This document shows positions 50,727-60,700 of a DNA stretch of 64,000 nt, in pieces. The stretch covers positions 62,001 to 126,000 of the forward strand of contig JAFARE010000001.1 of NCBI GenBank assembly GCA_019245575.1, given 5' to 3'. The first letter of the stretch is position 1. The number at the start of each line of letters is the position of its first letter. A model generated the notes under the pieces. That model saw only the letters and a program-made list of their open reading frames with translations, was not told the origin of the DNA and made no database searches. This DNA is from Candidatus Dormiibacterota bacterium. GTDB lineage: Bacteria; Chloroflexota; Dormibacteria; Aeolococcales; Aeolococcaceae. Made by a program: the position numbers and the translations under genes.

Positions 50727-52164
50727 CGATGCTCAGGTGCACGGTCGTGCCTTCGCCCGGCGCCGAGTCGACACGCATGTGCGCACCCGCCTCCGAAACG
50801 CGCTCTTCCAACAGCGCCATTCCCACATGGCCCTCGCTGCGGCGACGGCGCAGCCCCTGCGCGTCGAAACCGCAGCCGTCGTCGACGACGTCGAGCGTCA
50901 CCGCATGCGCGGTGCGCATGACGGTCACGGTCACCGACGTCGCCCGCGCGTGCTTGATCACATTGCGCACGCTCTCCTGCGCCGCGCGGTAGAGCAGGCT
51001 CGTCGCGTCCGGCGGCAGGTCCAGCCGCTCCGGCATGTGCACGTCCGTGCGCAGGCCGGCCTCACGGGCGCTCGCCAGCAGACGCTGCAGCGCGTCGCCG
51101 AGGCCGCCCGTCTCCAGGTCGGGTGGCGCGATCTCGATCATCAGGCTGCGCAGCTCGCGGATCGCGTTGCGCGCTTCGGTGGATGCCGTCGTGATGCCGG
51201 CCGAAACCTGCGCACGATCCACAGACTCCTCGCGGTCCAGCGTTGCGGCCATCGCCCCGAGGCTGATGCTCACCGCGGTGAGGTTCTGCACCGGACCGTC
51301 GTGCAGGTCGGCGGCCACGCGGTGGCGCTCGCGCTCCGAGCTGTCGATCGCCCGCTGCAGCAGCGCCGCCCGGTCACGGCCGCTCCGCTCCAGGCGGCGC
51401 GCCAGGCGCAGGCTGAGCGGTATCTGCAGGATGAAGAACGCGCTGATGCCGGCCAGCAGCGGCGGCAGCAACCCTCCCCACACGCGGTTGCGGTCGGCCG
51501 CGATTGCGGCGTCGGGCTGATAAGTCTCGAACAGCAGCCTCGTGCCGTTTGCCGCGCGCACCGGCAGGTACACCTCCAGCAGCGATCCGTAGCTGCGCTC
51601 GAAACGGTTCTCGGGCTTGTTCAGGTCGCTGTCGTCGGACGCGACCGTGCCGGCGGAGAAGGCATTGAGCTCCTCATCGCCCAGCGCGTATGTCTGGCCG
51701 ATCAACGCGGTGGCGTCCGAGTAGACGACGCGGCCCGCCTCCGTCCAGATCTTGACGCGCACGACGCGGCTGCTCAGCACGCGGGTGCGCACCGCCGCGT
51801 CCAGCGCTGCCAGCGCGCGGGCGTCGCCCGCGAGGACCTTCGCCGAGAGCAGCGGCTGCACCACCGCGGTGCCGTCGAGCTGCGTCACCACCTGAGCGGT
51901 GTTGATCGCCTCCGCCGTCGCCGCGTGGCTGACCGCCCAGAAGCTGCCGCCGGCCACGGCGATGGCCGCGACGAGCCCGGCCGCGCTGAACTTGAGGACC
52001 TCGCGCGGCACCGAGACGGCTTCGGACCGCTGGGCCGGAGCGGCGGAGCGGCCGCGCGCGGGCAGGGAGGCGTGCGGCAGCCGTGCCGTGACAGCACCGA
52101 GCACCTGGTCAGCTTGGCCTCCCCTCTTTGGCGCGAGGTCGCGACTCGGCCACGACCGAGCCAC
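50719..52164 (-). CDS. NarL-type sensor histidine kinase (HisKA_3)
   Basis: The 481-aa kinase has an N-terminal region, a first membrane helix (SAAGLVAAIAVAGGSFWAVS), an extracytoplasmic domain of about 150 residues, a second helix (LPPLLAGISAFFILQIPLSL), then HisKA_3 with the phosphoacceptor ERHRVAADLHDGPVQNL. The ATPase follows: AAQESVRNVIKHARA (N box), VVDDGCGFDAQGLRRR (G1), HVGMALLEERV (G2). The start (GTG 52164) is uncertain; the first 50 residues look non-conserved. It phosphorylates the coupled receiver. Confidence 0.88.
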   Translation of the reverse strand: MARSWPSRDLAPKRGGQADQVLGAVTARLPHASLPARGRSAAPAQRSEAVSVPREVLKFSAAGLVAAIAVAGGSFWAVSHAATAEAINTAQVVTQLDGTAVVQPLLSAKVLAGDARALAALDAAVRTRVLSSRVVRVKIWTEAGRVVYSDATALIGQTYALGDEELNAFSAGTVASDDSDLNKPENRFERSYGSLLEVYLPVRAANGTRLLFETYQPDAAIAADRNRVWGGLLPPLLAGISAFFILQIPLSLRLARRLERSGRDRAALLQRAIDSSERERHRVAADLHDGPVQNLTAVSISLGAMAATLDREESVDRAQVSAGITTASTEARNAIRELRSLMIEIAPPDLETGGLGDALQRLLASAREAGLRTDVHMPERLDLPPDATSLLYRAAQESVRNVIKHARATSVTVTVMRTAHAVTLDVVDDGCGFDAQGLRRRRSEGHVGMALLEERVSEAGAHMRVDSAPGEGTTVHLSIDV

Positions 52165-52180
52165 GTTCCTGCGCCGAGCG

Positions 52181-52585
52181 TCAGGAGGCGGCGGCCGCGG
52201 TCTCCTCGTTGATGCGGATCGTGATGCCTCCGCTCTCCAGCTCGGCGGACCGCTCCAGCTCCTCCTGGGCGATGCGACCCAGCTCGGCGTCGCCGCCGCG
52301 CCACATGGTGGCGATCATGCGCAGATCACCGCGCATGGCCCAGAAGGGGTTGCCCTTGAGCGTGACCGGGCTGTTCTTCTCGAGGACGTAGTGGCTGAGG
52401 AAGGCGGGGCCGTAGATCGTCACGGGCGCCGCCAGCAGCAGCAGCGGCTTGCGCCGCACCAGGGCGGTGAGGCCGAGAAGGACGCCCGCATGGGTCGAGG
52501 CGAAGTGGACCCAGCGCGTCGCGGATTTGCTGTGCTGGCTGATGTAGTAGCGGAAGAACCCCTCGAAGTTCTCGAAGCCATCCAT
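52181..52585 (-). CDS. Mpo1-like/DUF962 membrane protein
   Basis: From ATG 52585 the product is 134 aa with two hydrophobic segments and the DUF962 landmarks: FEGFFRYYISQHSKSATRWVHF near the N-terminus and YGPAFLSHYVLEKNSPVTLKG in the middle, containing the conserved histidines that bind iron in the yeast Mpo1 dioxygenase (2-hydroxy fatty acid alpha-oxidation). A Glu-rich C-terminus is extra. RBS AAGGGAG lies upstream. Function in bacteria is inferred only. Confidence 0.8.
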   Translation of the reverse strand: MDGFENFEGFFRYYISQHSKSATRWVHFASTHAGVLLGLTALVRRKPLLLLAAPVTIYGPAFLSHYVLEKNSPVTLKGNPFWAMRGDLRMIATMWRGGDAELGRIAQEELERSAELESGGITIRINEETAAAAS

Positions 52586-52676
52586 CGCAGATCTCCCTTG
52601 TGGCGGCCCGCAGGCCCCGTCCGCCCGCCGGCGTCGCCCCATCATCCCCCATCGGCACCTTTCCTATAGTGCGCAG

Positions 52677-53084
52677 ATGCTTCGCTCCCCGTTGCTCCTC
52701 GGCGCCTCCAGCGAGCGTGAGCGGGCCACCCAGATCGGGGCCGCCCGCATCGGCGTGGGCAGCACGCTCCTGGCTGCCGGCCTGGCGCGGCGCGTGTTCG
52801 GGGTGCCGGCGGAGCACGACACCGGCGCGCTGCGGCTGACCGCCCGGCTGGCGGGCATCCGCAACGTGGTCCTCGGCTGCTGGACGCTGCAGGTGCGGGA
52901 TCAGGGAAAGGAGCAGCGGCGTCTCTGCTACCAGCTCAATGCTGCGGTGGACGCTGCCGACATCGCGGTGCTGGCCTGGGCATTCCTGCGCCACTCCGAG
53001 CTGCGCCAGGCTGCGCTCATGGGCACGGCCTTGGGCGGGTCAGCGCTGCTCGGCTGGCTGGAGCTGCTGAGCGACCTCGACTGA
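52677..53084 (+). CDS. Small membrane protein, possibly DUF4267-like
   Basis: The 135-aa product has three or four hydrophobic stretches and the segment RLAGIRNVVLGCWTLQV with AVDAADIAVLAWAF, a pattern seen in DUF4267-type proteins. There is no signal peptide. It diverges from the Mpo1-like gene (91 bp) and ends 3 bp from the convergent glycosyltransferase gene. Function unknown. Confidence 0.55.
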   Translation: MLRSPLLLGASSERERATQIGAARIGVGSTLLAAGLARRVFGVPAEHDTGALRLTARLAGIRNVVLGCWTLQVRDQGKEQRRLCYQLNAAVDAADIAVLAWAFLRHSELRQAALMGTALGGSALLGWLELLSDLD

Positions 53085-53087
53085 GGC

Positions 53088-54749
53088 TCAGCGCCCCAGT
53101 GTGGGCGGCGCCGGCGCGGGCCCGATGCGCTCCCACAGGTTGATCACGTCGGTGTTCTGCAGCACGTGATACACGAGCTTGTACTGCACGTAGCGCGAGG
53201 GGAAGAACTGCATCTCGCCCTCGATCTGGTCGCGCGACGACTCCAGCACCCAGGCCGCGTTGCCGGCGGGATCCGCCTTCGCGTTCTCGTAGTAGGGATG
53301 GAAGCCCGCGGTCACGAACTCGCGCAGGTCGATGCCCGACATGAAGATGAGCGGTGCGATCGCCGACGATCCGTCGTCGGCGAGGATGTGGCCCCCGGTG
53401 TAGTGCGCCTTCAGGTACGACGCCACCTCCTGCGCCTGCTGACGGCCGAAGCCCGAGGCGCCGGTCATGCCCTCGGCGAGTGCGACCGGCGTCGCCTGCG
53501 CCATCATCAGTGACGCTGCGGCTGCTGCGATGAGTGGCACCACGGTGAGGCTGCCCTTGAAGCGCGCCGCCATGCTGCCCGCGCACACGGCGAGGAACGG
53601 AAGCGCCTCGAGGCCGTAGCGCAGGTTGAACATCTGGTGCGGCGGCAGCTGCGGTGTGCGGATGGTGGTCTGCCCCACGAACAGCGTGAACACGTTGAGC
53701 GCGATGGGTGCCCCCAGGATCGCCATGACCGCGAGGTTGCGGTGCAGCGCATCGCGGCGGCGGAAGAGCATGAGCAGCGCGCCCACTGCACCGGCGACGA
53801 GCACCGTCGGCCCGACGATGTCGGCGATCGCCCAGCCGAGGGTCGCGACCGACGTCGTGAGATGGCCCTTGGTGGGCAGGTAGCCGGTGCGCAGCTGGTA
53901 CTGCTGCTGCGCCTGGGCGCTGTACGTGCTGTGAAGGAAGTACAGCGGGTCGTGGAAGATCAGCAGGTTGTAGAGGAACCACATCGCGATGCCGTACCCG
54001 CCGATGAACACGAACAGGAGCGTGTTGGCCTGCGTCGAGTGCCCACGCCGGTCATGCAGCTTGGTCCACAGCACCACGACGGCGATCTCGGCGAGGAACA
54101 TCGCCCACGCGTCGTAGCGCGTGATCGTGCCCAGCATCGTGGCGATGCCCGCGAGCGCGATGTCGCCCATGCCGCGCGTGCGCGTCCAGCGCACCATGTG
54201 GTACGCGGCGCCGATGAAGCAGGCGAGCATCACCGTCTCGTCGAGCGCCGTGGTCTGCAGGTAGAGCAGGTTGAGGTTGGTGACGAAGACGGCGAAGGTG
54301 CACCACGCGGCGACACGCTTGCCGGTCAGCTCCTCGGCCAGCGAGAAGATGCGCACCGACGCGTAGACGAAGGCGAGGCCGCTGACGATCGAGCCGGCGA
54401 TGCCGCTGTGCCACAGCTGGTCGATCGTGACCAGCGGCGCCATCAGCAGCTGCGGCAGCGGGAGCCAGATGCTTCCCAGCTGGGCCAGCCCCGGCGTCAA
54501 GCCGTCGGTGATGTGCCGTGCGATGTCGAGGTGCGACTCGGAGTCGTTGTAGAGCGTGGCCCATCCGTGCGTGACGGAGTAGAACGCCCAGGCGAAGCCG
54601 AGCAGGATCGCGATCGCCGGCACGGGCACGGGCAGCCGCTTCGCCGCGGACTGCGTCTCCAGGCCGCGCCACGCATTCCAGTTGTACCGCCGTTCCAGGA
54701 CATGCGTGCCGGCAACCGCCCCCGGACGAACACCGACAAGTTGCGTCAT
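53088..54749 (-). CDS. GT-C glycosyltransferase (GT39/ArnT-like)
   Basis: This 553-aa protein has about eleven membrane helices. The first extracytoplasmic loop holds the acidic motif YNDSESHLDIARHITDG, analogous to the DE motif of protein O-mannosyltransferases and ArnT. The C-terminal soluble part (about 460-553) follows. ATG at 54749 overlaps the giant exported protein's stop (ATGA), so the two are translated together. This coupling suggests the enzyme glycosylates that protein or a linked envelope component; this remains inference. Confidence 0.78.
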   Translation of the reverse strand: MTQLVGVRPGAVAGTHVLERRYNWNAWRGLETQSAAKRLPVPVPAIAILLGFAWAFYSVTHGWATLYNDSESHLDIARHITDGLTPGLAQLGSIWLPLPQLLMAPLVTIDQLWHSGIAGSIVSGLAFVYASVRIFSLAEELTGKRVAAWCTFAVFVTNLNLLYLQTTALDETVMLACFIGAAYHMVRWTRTRGMGDIALAGIATMLGTITRYDAWAMFLAEIAVVVLWTKLHDRRGHSTQANTLLFVFIGGYGIAMWFLYNLLIFHDPLYFLHSTYSAQAQQQYQLRTGYLPTKGHLTTSVATLGWAIADIVGPTVLVAGAVGALLMLFRRRDALHRNLAVMAILGAPIALNVFTLFVGQTTIRTPQLPPHQMFNLRYGLEALPFLAVCAGSMAARFKGSLTVVPLIAAAAASLMMAQATPVALAEGMTGASGFGRQQAQEVASYLKAHYTGGHILADDGSSAIAPLIFMSGIDLREFVTAGFHPYYENAKADPAGNAAWVLESSRDQIEGEMQFFPSRYVQYKLVYHVLQNTDVINLWERIGPAPAPPTLGR

Positions 54750-57700
54750 GTCGTCACGTTGTCGAACACCACGCTGCTGGCGGGGCTGCCGCCACCTGCG
54801 TGCGAGCAGACTGCCATGCCTTCGAGCAGCGTGCCGGTGAGGTTTGGCGCGTTCGTGGTGGCGCCAAGCTGCGTCCAGGTCGTCCCATCAGTTGAGTAAC
54901 GCGCGATGAAGTTGTTTGTCGCGTCACGGCTGACCTGCAGCCACACCGGGGGAGCGCCGGCCGGCATCGCAACCTTGCCCAGCTGCACCGTGGTGCCGCC
55001 GCTGGCGGCGCGGTACTGAACGACGATCCCGTTGCCGGCGGTCACGAAGATGCCGAAGTACGCGTCGGTCGCCGTGGGCGCTCCCGACGCCGCGCGCAGC
55101 ATGAGCCCCGCCTTGGCCCACGCATTTGTGTTGCTCTGCGACACGACCCGTGCCGAGAAGGTGCCCGCGCCGCTCGCGATCGCACCGCCGGCGGTCGAGG
55201 TCACGTAGTGGAACGTGTCATTCGGGTTCCAGATGTCGTTGCCACCGCCCGTGATGGTCCACGCGCCGCCGCTGAGCGACTGCGACCCGGCCGGCAGCGC
55301 GCCGGCCACGTCCTGGCAGGTCCAGCCGCTGGGGCAGGTGCCCCCGGGCTGCTGCGCCGTGGTCGCGACCGCGACGCTGTCCATGGTCACGTTGCCGAGC
55401 GTCCCGTTGGCGTGCGACGTCACCGCGAGCCCGGCGAGCAGCTGCCCGCTCAGGCCGGGGATCGTCATCGTCGATCCGGGCACCGCGGTCCACGTCGTGC
55501 CGTCGGGTGACGTGTACGCCGTGAAGTAGCTGCCGGAGGCGTCGGTCCAGCGCGACACCCGCACGAATGCGGTGTTGCTCGCGCCGCTGCCCGACACCGC
55601 GATGTTCTGCGTCTGCCCGCCCGCGGTGGTGCGGAACTGCACCACGGTGCCGTGCGCCGGCGTCGTCAGGATCGCGTAGTCGGCCGCACCCGCGGTCGCG
55701 TCGCCGCGCAGCATCACGCCGGCCTTGGCCCACGGGTTCGGGTTGTCCTGCGTGAGCACGCGTGCGGTCACGCTGCCGTTGCCGTTGCCGGTGCCGTTGT
55801 CAGCCGGCAGCGGCGTCGTCTGCGAGATGAGGTGGAAGCTGTCGGCGGTTCCCCAGATGTCGTTGCCCGCGCCCTGGATGGTCCAGGTGCTGCCGCTCAC
55901 CGCCTGCGTGCCGGCCGGCGCGGCGCCGCCGATGTCCTGGCAGGTGTACCCGGTGGGGCAGGTGGGCGGAGCCGTTGCCGACACCGTCACGGTGTCGAAG
56001 CCGACGGTGCTCAGCTGGTTGCCGTTGTGCGATGAGACCGCCAGCCCCGCCATCGTCGTGGCGGCGTTGGTGAGCACGATCGCCGAGCCCGGAACCATCG
56101 TCCAGGTGCTGCCGTCGGGCGAGTAGAACGCGGTGAACGTCGTGGTGCCGCCGGCGGTCGAGCGAGTGACGCGGACGTAGGTCGGCACCACCGGGCTGTT
56201 TGCGCCGCCCGGGTTGAACAGGACCTGACCCGTGGTGCACGGCGGCGTGCCGCAGCCGGCATCGCGCCACTGAACCACGAGGCCGTTGCTCTGGTTGGTG
56301 CCGGTGTTGGTCGGCGTGGTGAACACGCCGTAGTAGCCCGAGGTCGGCGTGCTGTCCACGCGCATCATCACGCCGGACTTGGCCCACGGATCGCTCTGGC
56401 TCTGCGAGAGCACGTGAGCGCTCACCGAGCCGTCGGTGGTGAGCGGCTGCGAGACGAAGTGGAACTGGTCGCCTGGCGGATTGTTCTGCGAGTTGTCAGC
56501 GATGTCGGTGCCGCCGCCCTGCACGGACCACGTGCCGCTGGTCAGCGTCTGGCTGCCGGCGGGGGTCGCGCCACCGATGTCCTGGCATGTCCAGCCGCTC
56601 GGGCACACGCCCTGCGGCACGACCTCGCCCGGAGTCACGGCGACGTTGTCCATCGTCCACGTCACCGCGTTCCCCTGGTTCCAGGAGTCGGTGGCCATGC
56701 CCGCGAGGGTCAGGCCGTTGAGCGCGGGGATCGACTGCAGCGAGCCGGCCACGGCGGCCCAGGTGGCGCCGTCGCTCGACGTCTGCGCCTGGTACCACGT
56801 GACGTGCGAGCTGTCGGTCCAGCGCACGACCCGGACGTAGTTGGGCATCGCACCGCCCGCCGGCCCGGCGGCCAGGATCTGGTTGGTCGTGCTGGGCGGG
56901 CTCGCGGTGCCTTCGCTCGAGCGCCACTGCACCGTCACGCCGGATGCGGCGTTGTTGCCCGTGGCAGGTGTGACGAACACCGCGTAGTAGGGCGCGCTCG
57001 CGTCAGGATCGCCCGCCGCGGCGCGGATCATCACGCCGCCCTTGGCCCACGTGTTGGAGGCGTTGGTCGCCGTGGAGTTGACCACGCGCGCCGTCACCGT
57101 CCCGTCCGCGGGCAGCTGCTGCGAGATGAAGTGGAACTGGTCAGCGCCGTCCCAGATGTCGCCGCCACCCGCGTTGATCGTCCACGTGCCGCTCGCCAGT
57201 GCCTGCGTGCCGCCTGGCAGCGGGCCGCCGATGTCCTCGCAGTTCCAGCTCGCCGGGCACAGCCCTGGCGGCGCCGGCGCGGATCCCAGCAGGTTCCAGC
57301 TGTCGAACGTGGTGGTCATGGTCTGCGCGGTCGAGTGCGAGCTGGCTGCCATGCCGCCGGTGAGCGCCGCGGGTGTGCCCAGGTTGAGGGCCATCGTCGA
57401 GCCGGCGAGCGGCGTCCAGGTCACGTTGTCCATGGAGTACAGCGCCGTGTAGAGCACCTGGTTGTGCGTCGCATCGGTGAAGCGCTGCACCATCAGGTAG
57501 ATCGGCGTCGGCGAGTTCGGCGGCGAGTTCGGGATCGCGAACTGCAGCTGGTTGGTGAGCGCGCCCTCTGTGGGACGCCACTGCACCACCATGCCGTTCG
57601 ACGGCGTGACGAACAGGCCGTAGTACGGCGCCGATGGATCCGTGGAGTCGGGCGTGCCGCCGCGGATCATCACGCCGGACTTGGCCCAGCCGTCCGCGGG

Positions 57701-60700
57701 GTTCTGCACGCCGGCCACGCGCACGCTGACGGTGGCGTCGTCATTCGCGTTGCCACCCGAGCTCAGCGGCTGCCAGATGTAGCGCATGGTGTCGTAGACA
57801 TCCCAGATGTCACCCGACGACTGCATGTTCCACACGTGGTTGATGTACGTCTGGTACCCCATGCGATGGCTGTTGCCGATGTCGGCGCAGCTGTAGTTGC
57901 TGGGGCAGACTCCGGGCGGCACGGTGCCGGTCGCGGCCATGCTGACGTTGCTGAAGGACGACGTCGGGTTGACGTTGACCGCGGTCGCGCTGGCCGCGAG
58001 CCCATACATCGGCGTCGCGCCGAGGTTCAGCGCAGCTGTCGCGCTCTGCACGAAGGTCCAGTTCACGCCGTCGGGCGAGGTCGCGGCGCTGTACGTGGTC
58101 GTATTCGACGAGGGATCCGTGTAGCGCACGATCTCGATGTACGTGCCCGCGGCGAGCGAGGGCAGCGACACGTTGGCGAAGCGCGCCGTGATGTTCGCGT
58201 CCTCGCGCCACTGCACCACACCGCCGCCCTTGCCGTACGCAAGGACGGAGTAGTACGGCGAGCCGGGGTCATTGGTGGCGCGCACCATGAGACCGGACTG
58301 CGCGTTGTTCGGCGGGTTGGCGCCGAAGCCAAGGAACTTGGCCACGATCGTCTGATCGCCTCCCGCGGACTGGTACACGTACTGGAACTGGTCGCTGTGA
58401 CCGTAGGTGGCGAAGACACCCGACGTGATCCCGGTGCCCGCGCCGGACAGCGTGAACGCTCCGGGAGCGGTCATCTGCTGGTCGCCCGGCGGGTTCGGGT
58501 TGCCCACGCCGTAGCACTGCCAGCCCTGCGGGCACGGGTGGGTGAAGCCGGGCTGCAAGGCGTTGATGGTCACCGCGCCTGCAGTCATCGGCGTGAACGT
58601 CGCGGTGCCGAACGTGCCGTTCTGACCGGAGTCCACCGCAATGCCGCCCATGAGCGTGGTGGGCATGGCGAACGTCTGCGTGGTGCCGGTGAGCGACAGC
58701 CAGTTCGTGCCGTCGCTAGAGGTCGCCGCGTAGTACGTGTCACCAACGCGCTGGATCGACATGAAGCGCGGCAGCTGCGCCGGATAGAGCTTGGTCGCCT
58801 CGATGGCGGTGCCACCCCACGTCGGGCGGTACCACACGAGGATCTTGGGCAGCGGCTGATTCTCGATGTTGTTGTTCGGATACTCGACCATCGCGTAGAA
58901 GGGCGACGCGGGATCGGCGCTCTGGCGCAGCATCAGGCCGGCCTGCGGCAGCGAATTCTGCGTGCTCTGCTGCGTCAGCTCCGTGACGAGCTGCGTGTCG
59001 CCGGTGGCGTTCTGCCACACGAAGCGGAACGAGTCCGAGACGTCGTGGATCTTGGTGCCCGACGCGGTGATGGTCCAGCTGCCGTCGGAGTTGACGGCCT
59101 CGCCGCCGGGTGTCGCGCCGCCGATGTCCTGGCAGGTGAAACCCGCGGGGCAGTTGGGATCGGCCGGCGGCGTGTTCGCGGCGCCCAGCGCGAACGTGTA
59201 CAGGTTGTTGTCGGTGCTGCCGATGAAGATCTGCCCGTGCGAGATCGCCGGCGCGCCGTACATGGCTCCCTTGCTGGTGTAGTCGTACAGCGCCTGGCCG
59301 GTGGCCGCATTGGTCACCTCGGCGGTGTTGCCCTGGCCGTAGGCGAGCAGGCCGTTCTCGTAGCTGAGCGCGCCGAGGACCGGACCGTTGGTGGGATGGA
59401 ACCAGAGCACCTGACCGGTGCCCGGGTTGAACGCCCACACGCCGCCCTGGTTGCCCTTGCCGTTGTACATGTTGTTGCCTGCGGCATAGAAGAGCACCGG
59501 CCCGGTGTAGTTGCCGATCGTGAAGTTGCTCACGAAGGCGCCGGGAGAGATGGTGCCGTCACCGCAGGTGGGGCACTCACCGCCGACGGCGAGCTGCTGC
59601 TGCCAGATCGGACCGGCCGCGATGTTGTTGCGGTTGAACGTGTAGAGGATGCCGTTCTTGTTGGCCACCGACAGCAGCTGGTCGCCGTTGGTGTCGGTGG
59701 TCAGCGTCGGCGTGGTGCCCCAGTCGGAGTCGAATGTCTCCACCTGGAATGGCAGCTGCCACACGCTCTTGACCGCCAGCGTGGTGGCATCGACGGCCAC
59801 GATGGCCTGGGCCAGGTTCTGCGTGTACTGGTTGATCGTGCCCGTGCTCACGAAGATCGTGTTCGTCGTGGGGTCAACCGTCGGCGAGGTCCAGATGCCG
59901 CCGCCCACCTGGCCACCGTCCGGCACCATCTTGGCGACGTTGGTCACCGCGTGCGTGGTCAGGTTCACCTGCATCAGCTGGCCCTGCACCAGTGGGTTGT
60001 CGCAGTTGCTGGCGATGCCGATGTAGGCGTACGTGTTGCCGTCGGTCGCCGTGTAGATCAGCGGGCTCGACCAGTTGTAGTGCGCGCCCGCGACGCTGTT
60101 GTCACCCGTGGGCACCGTCCACAGAACCGCGCCGGTGCTGGCGTTGAGCGCGTACCAGTTGGAGTCGCCGCCGCCGACGTAGACCGCGCCGTTGTAGACG
60201 GTCGCGCTCGAGGTGATGCCGGCGGTGGTCGGGTAGCTGCAGTTCGGATCGGTGGTCGTGCCCAGGCTGGTCTTCCAGATCACGCCGCCCGTGCTGGTGT
60301 TGACCGCGTACTCGAACCCGTCCCACGAGCCGAAGTAGGCGACGCCGCCCACAACAGCGGGGTTGGTCACCACGGAGCCGCCCGTGGTGAGGCTCCACTT
60401 CAGGGTGAGTGCCGTCGCGTTGGCGGTGTTCAGCGCCTGCTCGCCGCTGGCGCCGCTGCGCGCGTTGTCATGCAGATACGTGGGCCAGTCCTCGCCCGGA
60501 GGCGGCGGCGGATTCTTCGGCGTGTTGACGACGAGCGACGCCGCCGGCGAGAAGCCGGTGACGTTCCAGCTCTGCAGCGTGTACGTGTACGAGCTGCCGA
60601 ACACGACGGTGCCATCGTTGAAGAGGGTCGACGTCTGGTTCGCCGGGCTGATCCGCGTGCCGTTGCGATAGACCGCGTACGTGACCGTGTTGGCCGCGGC

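Noticed and set aside
54750-59175. The repeat array taken as a CRISPR or noncoding satellite
   Set aside because: Units are 630-660 bp, in frame, and translate to a coherent domain; CRISPR repeats are far shorter.
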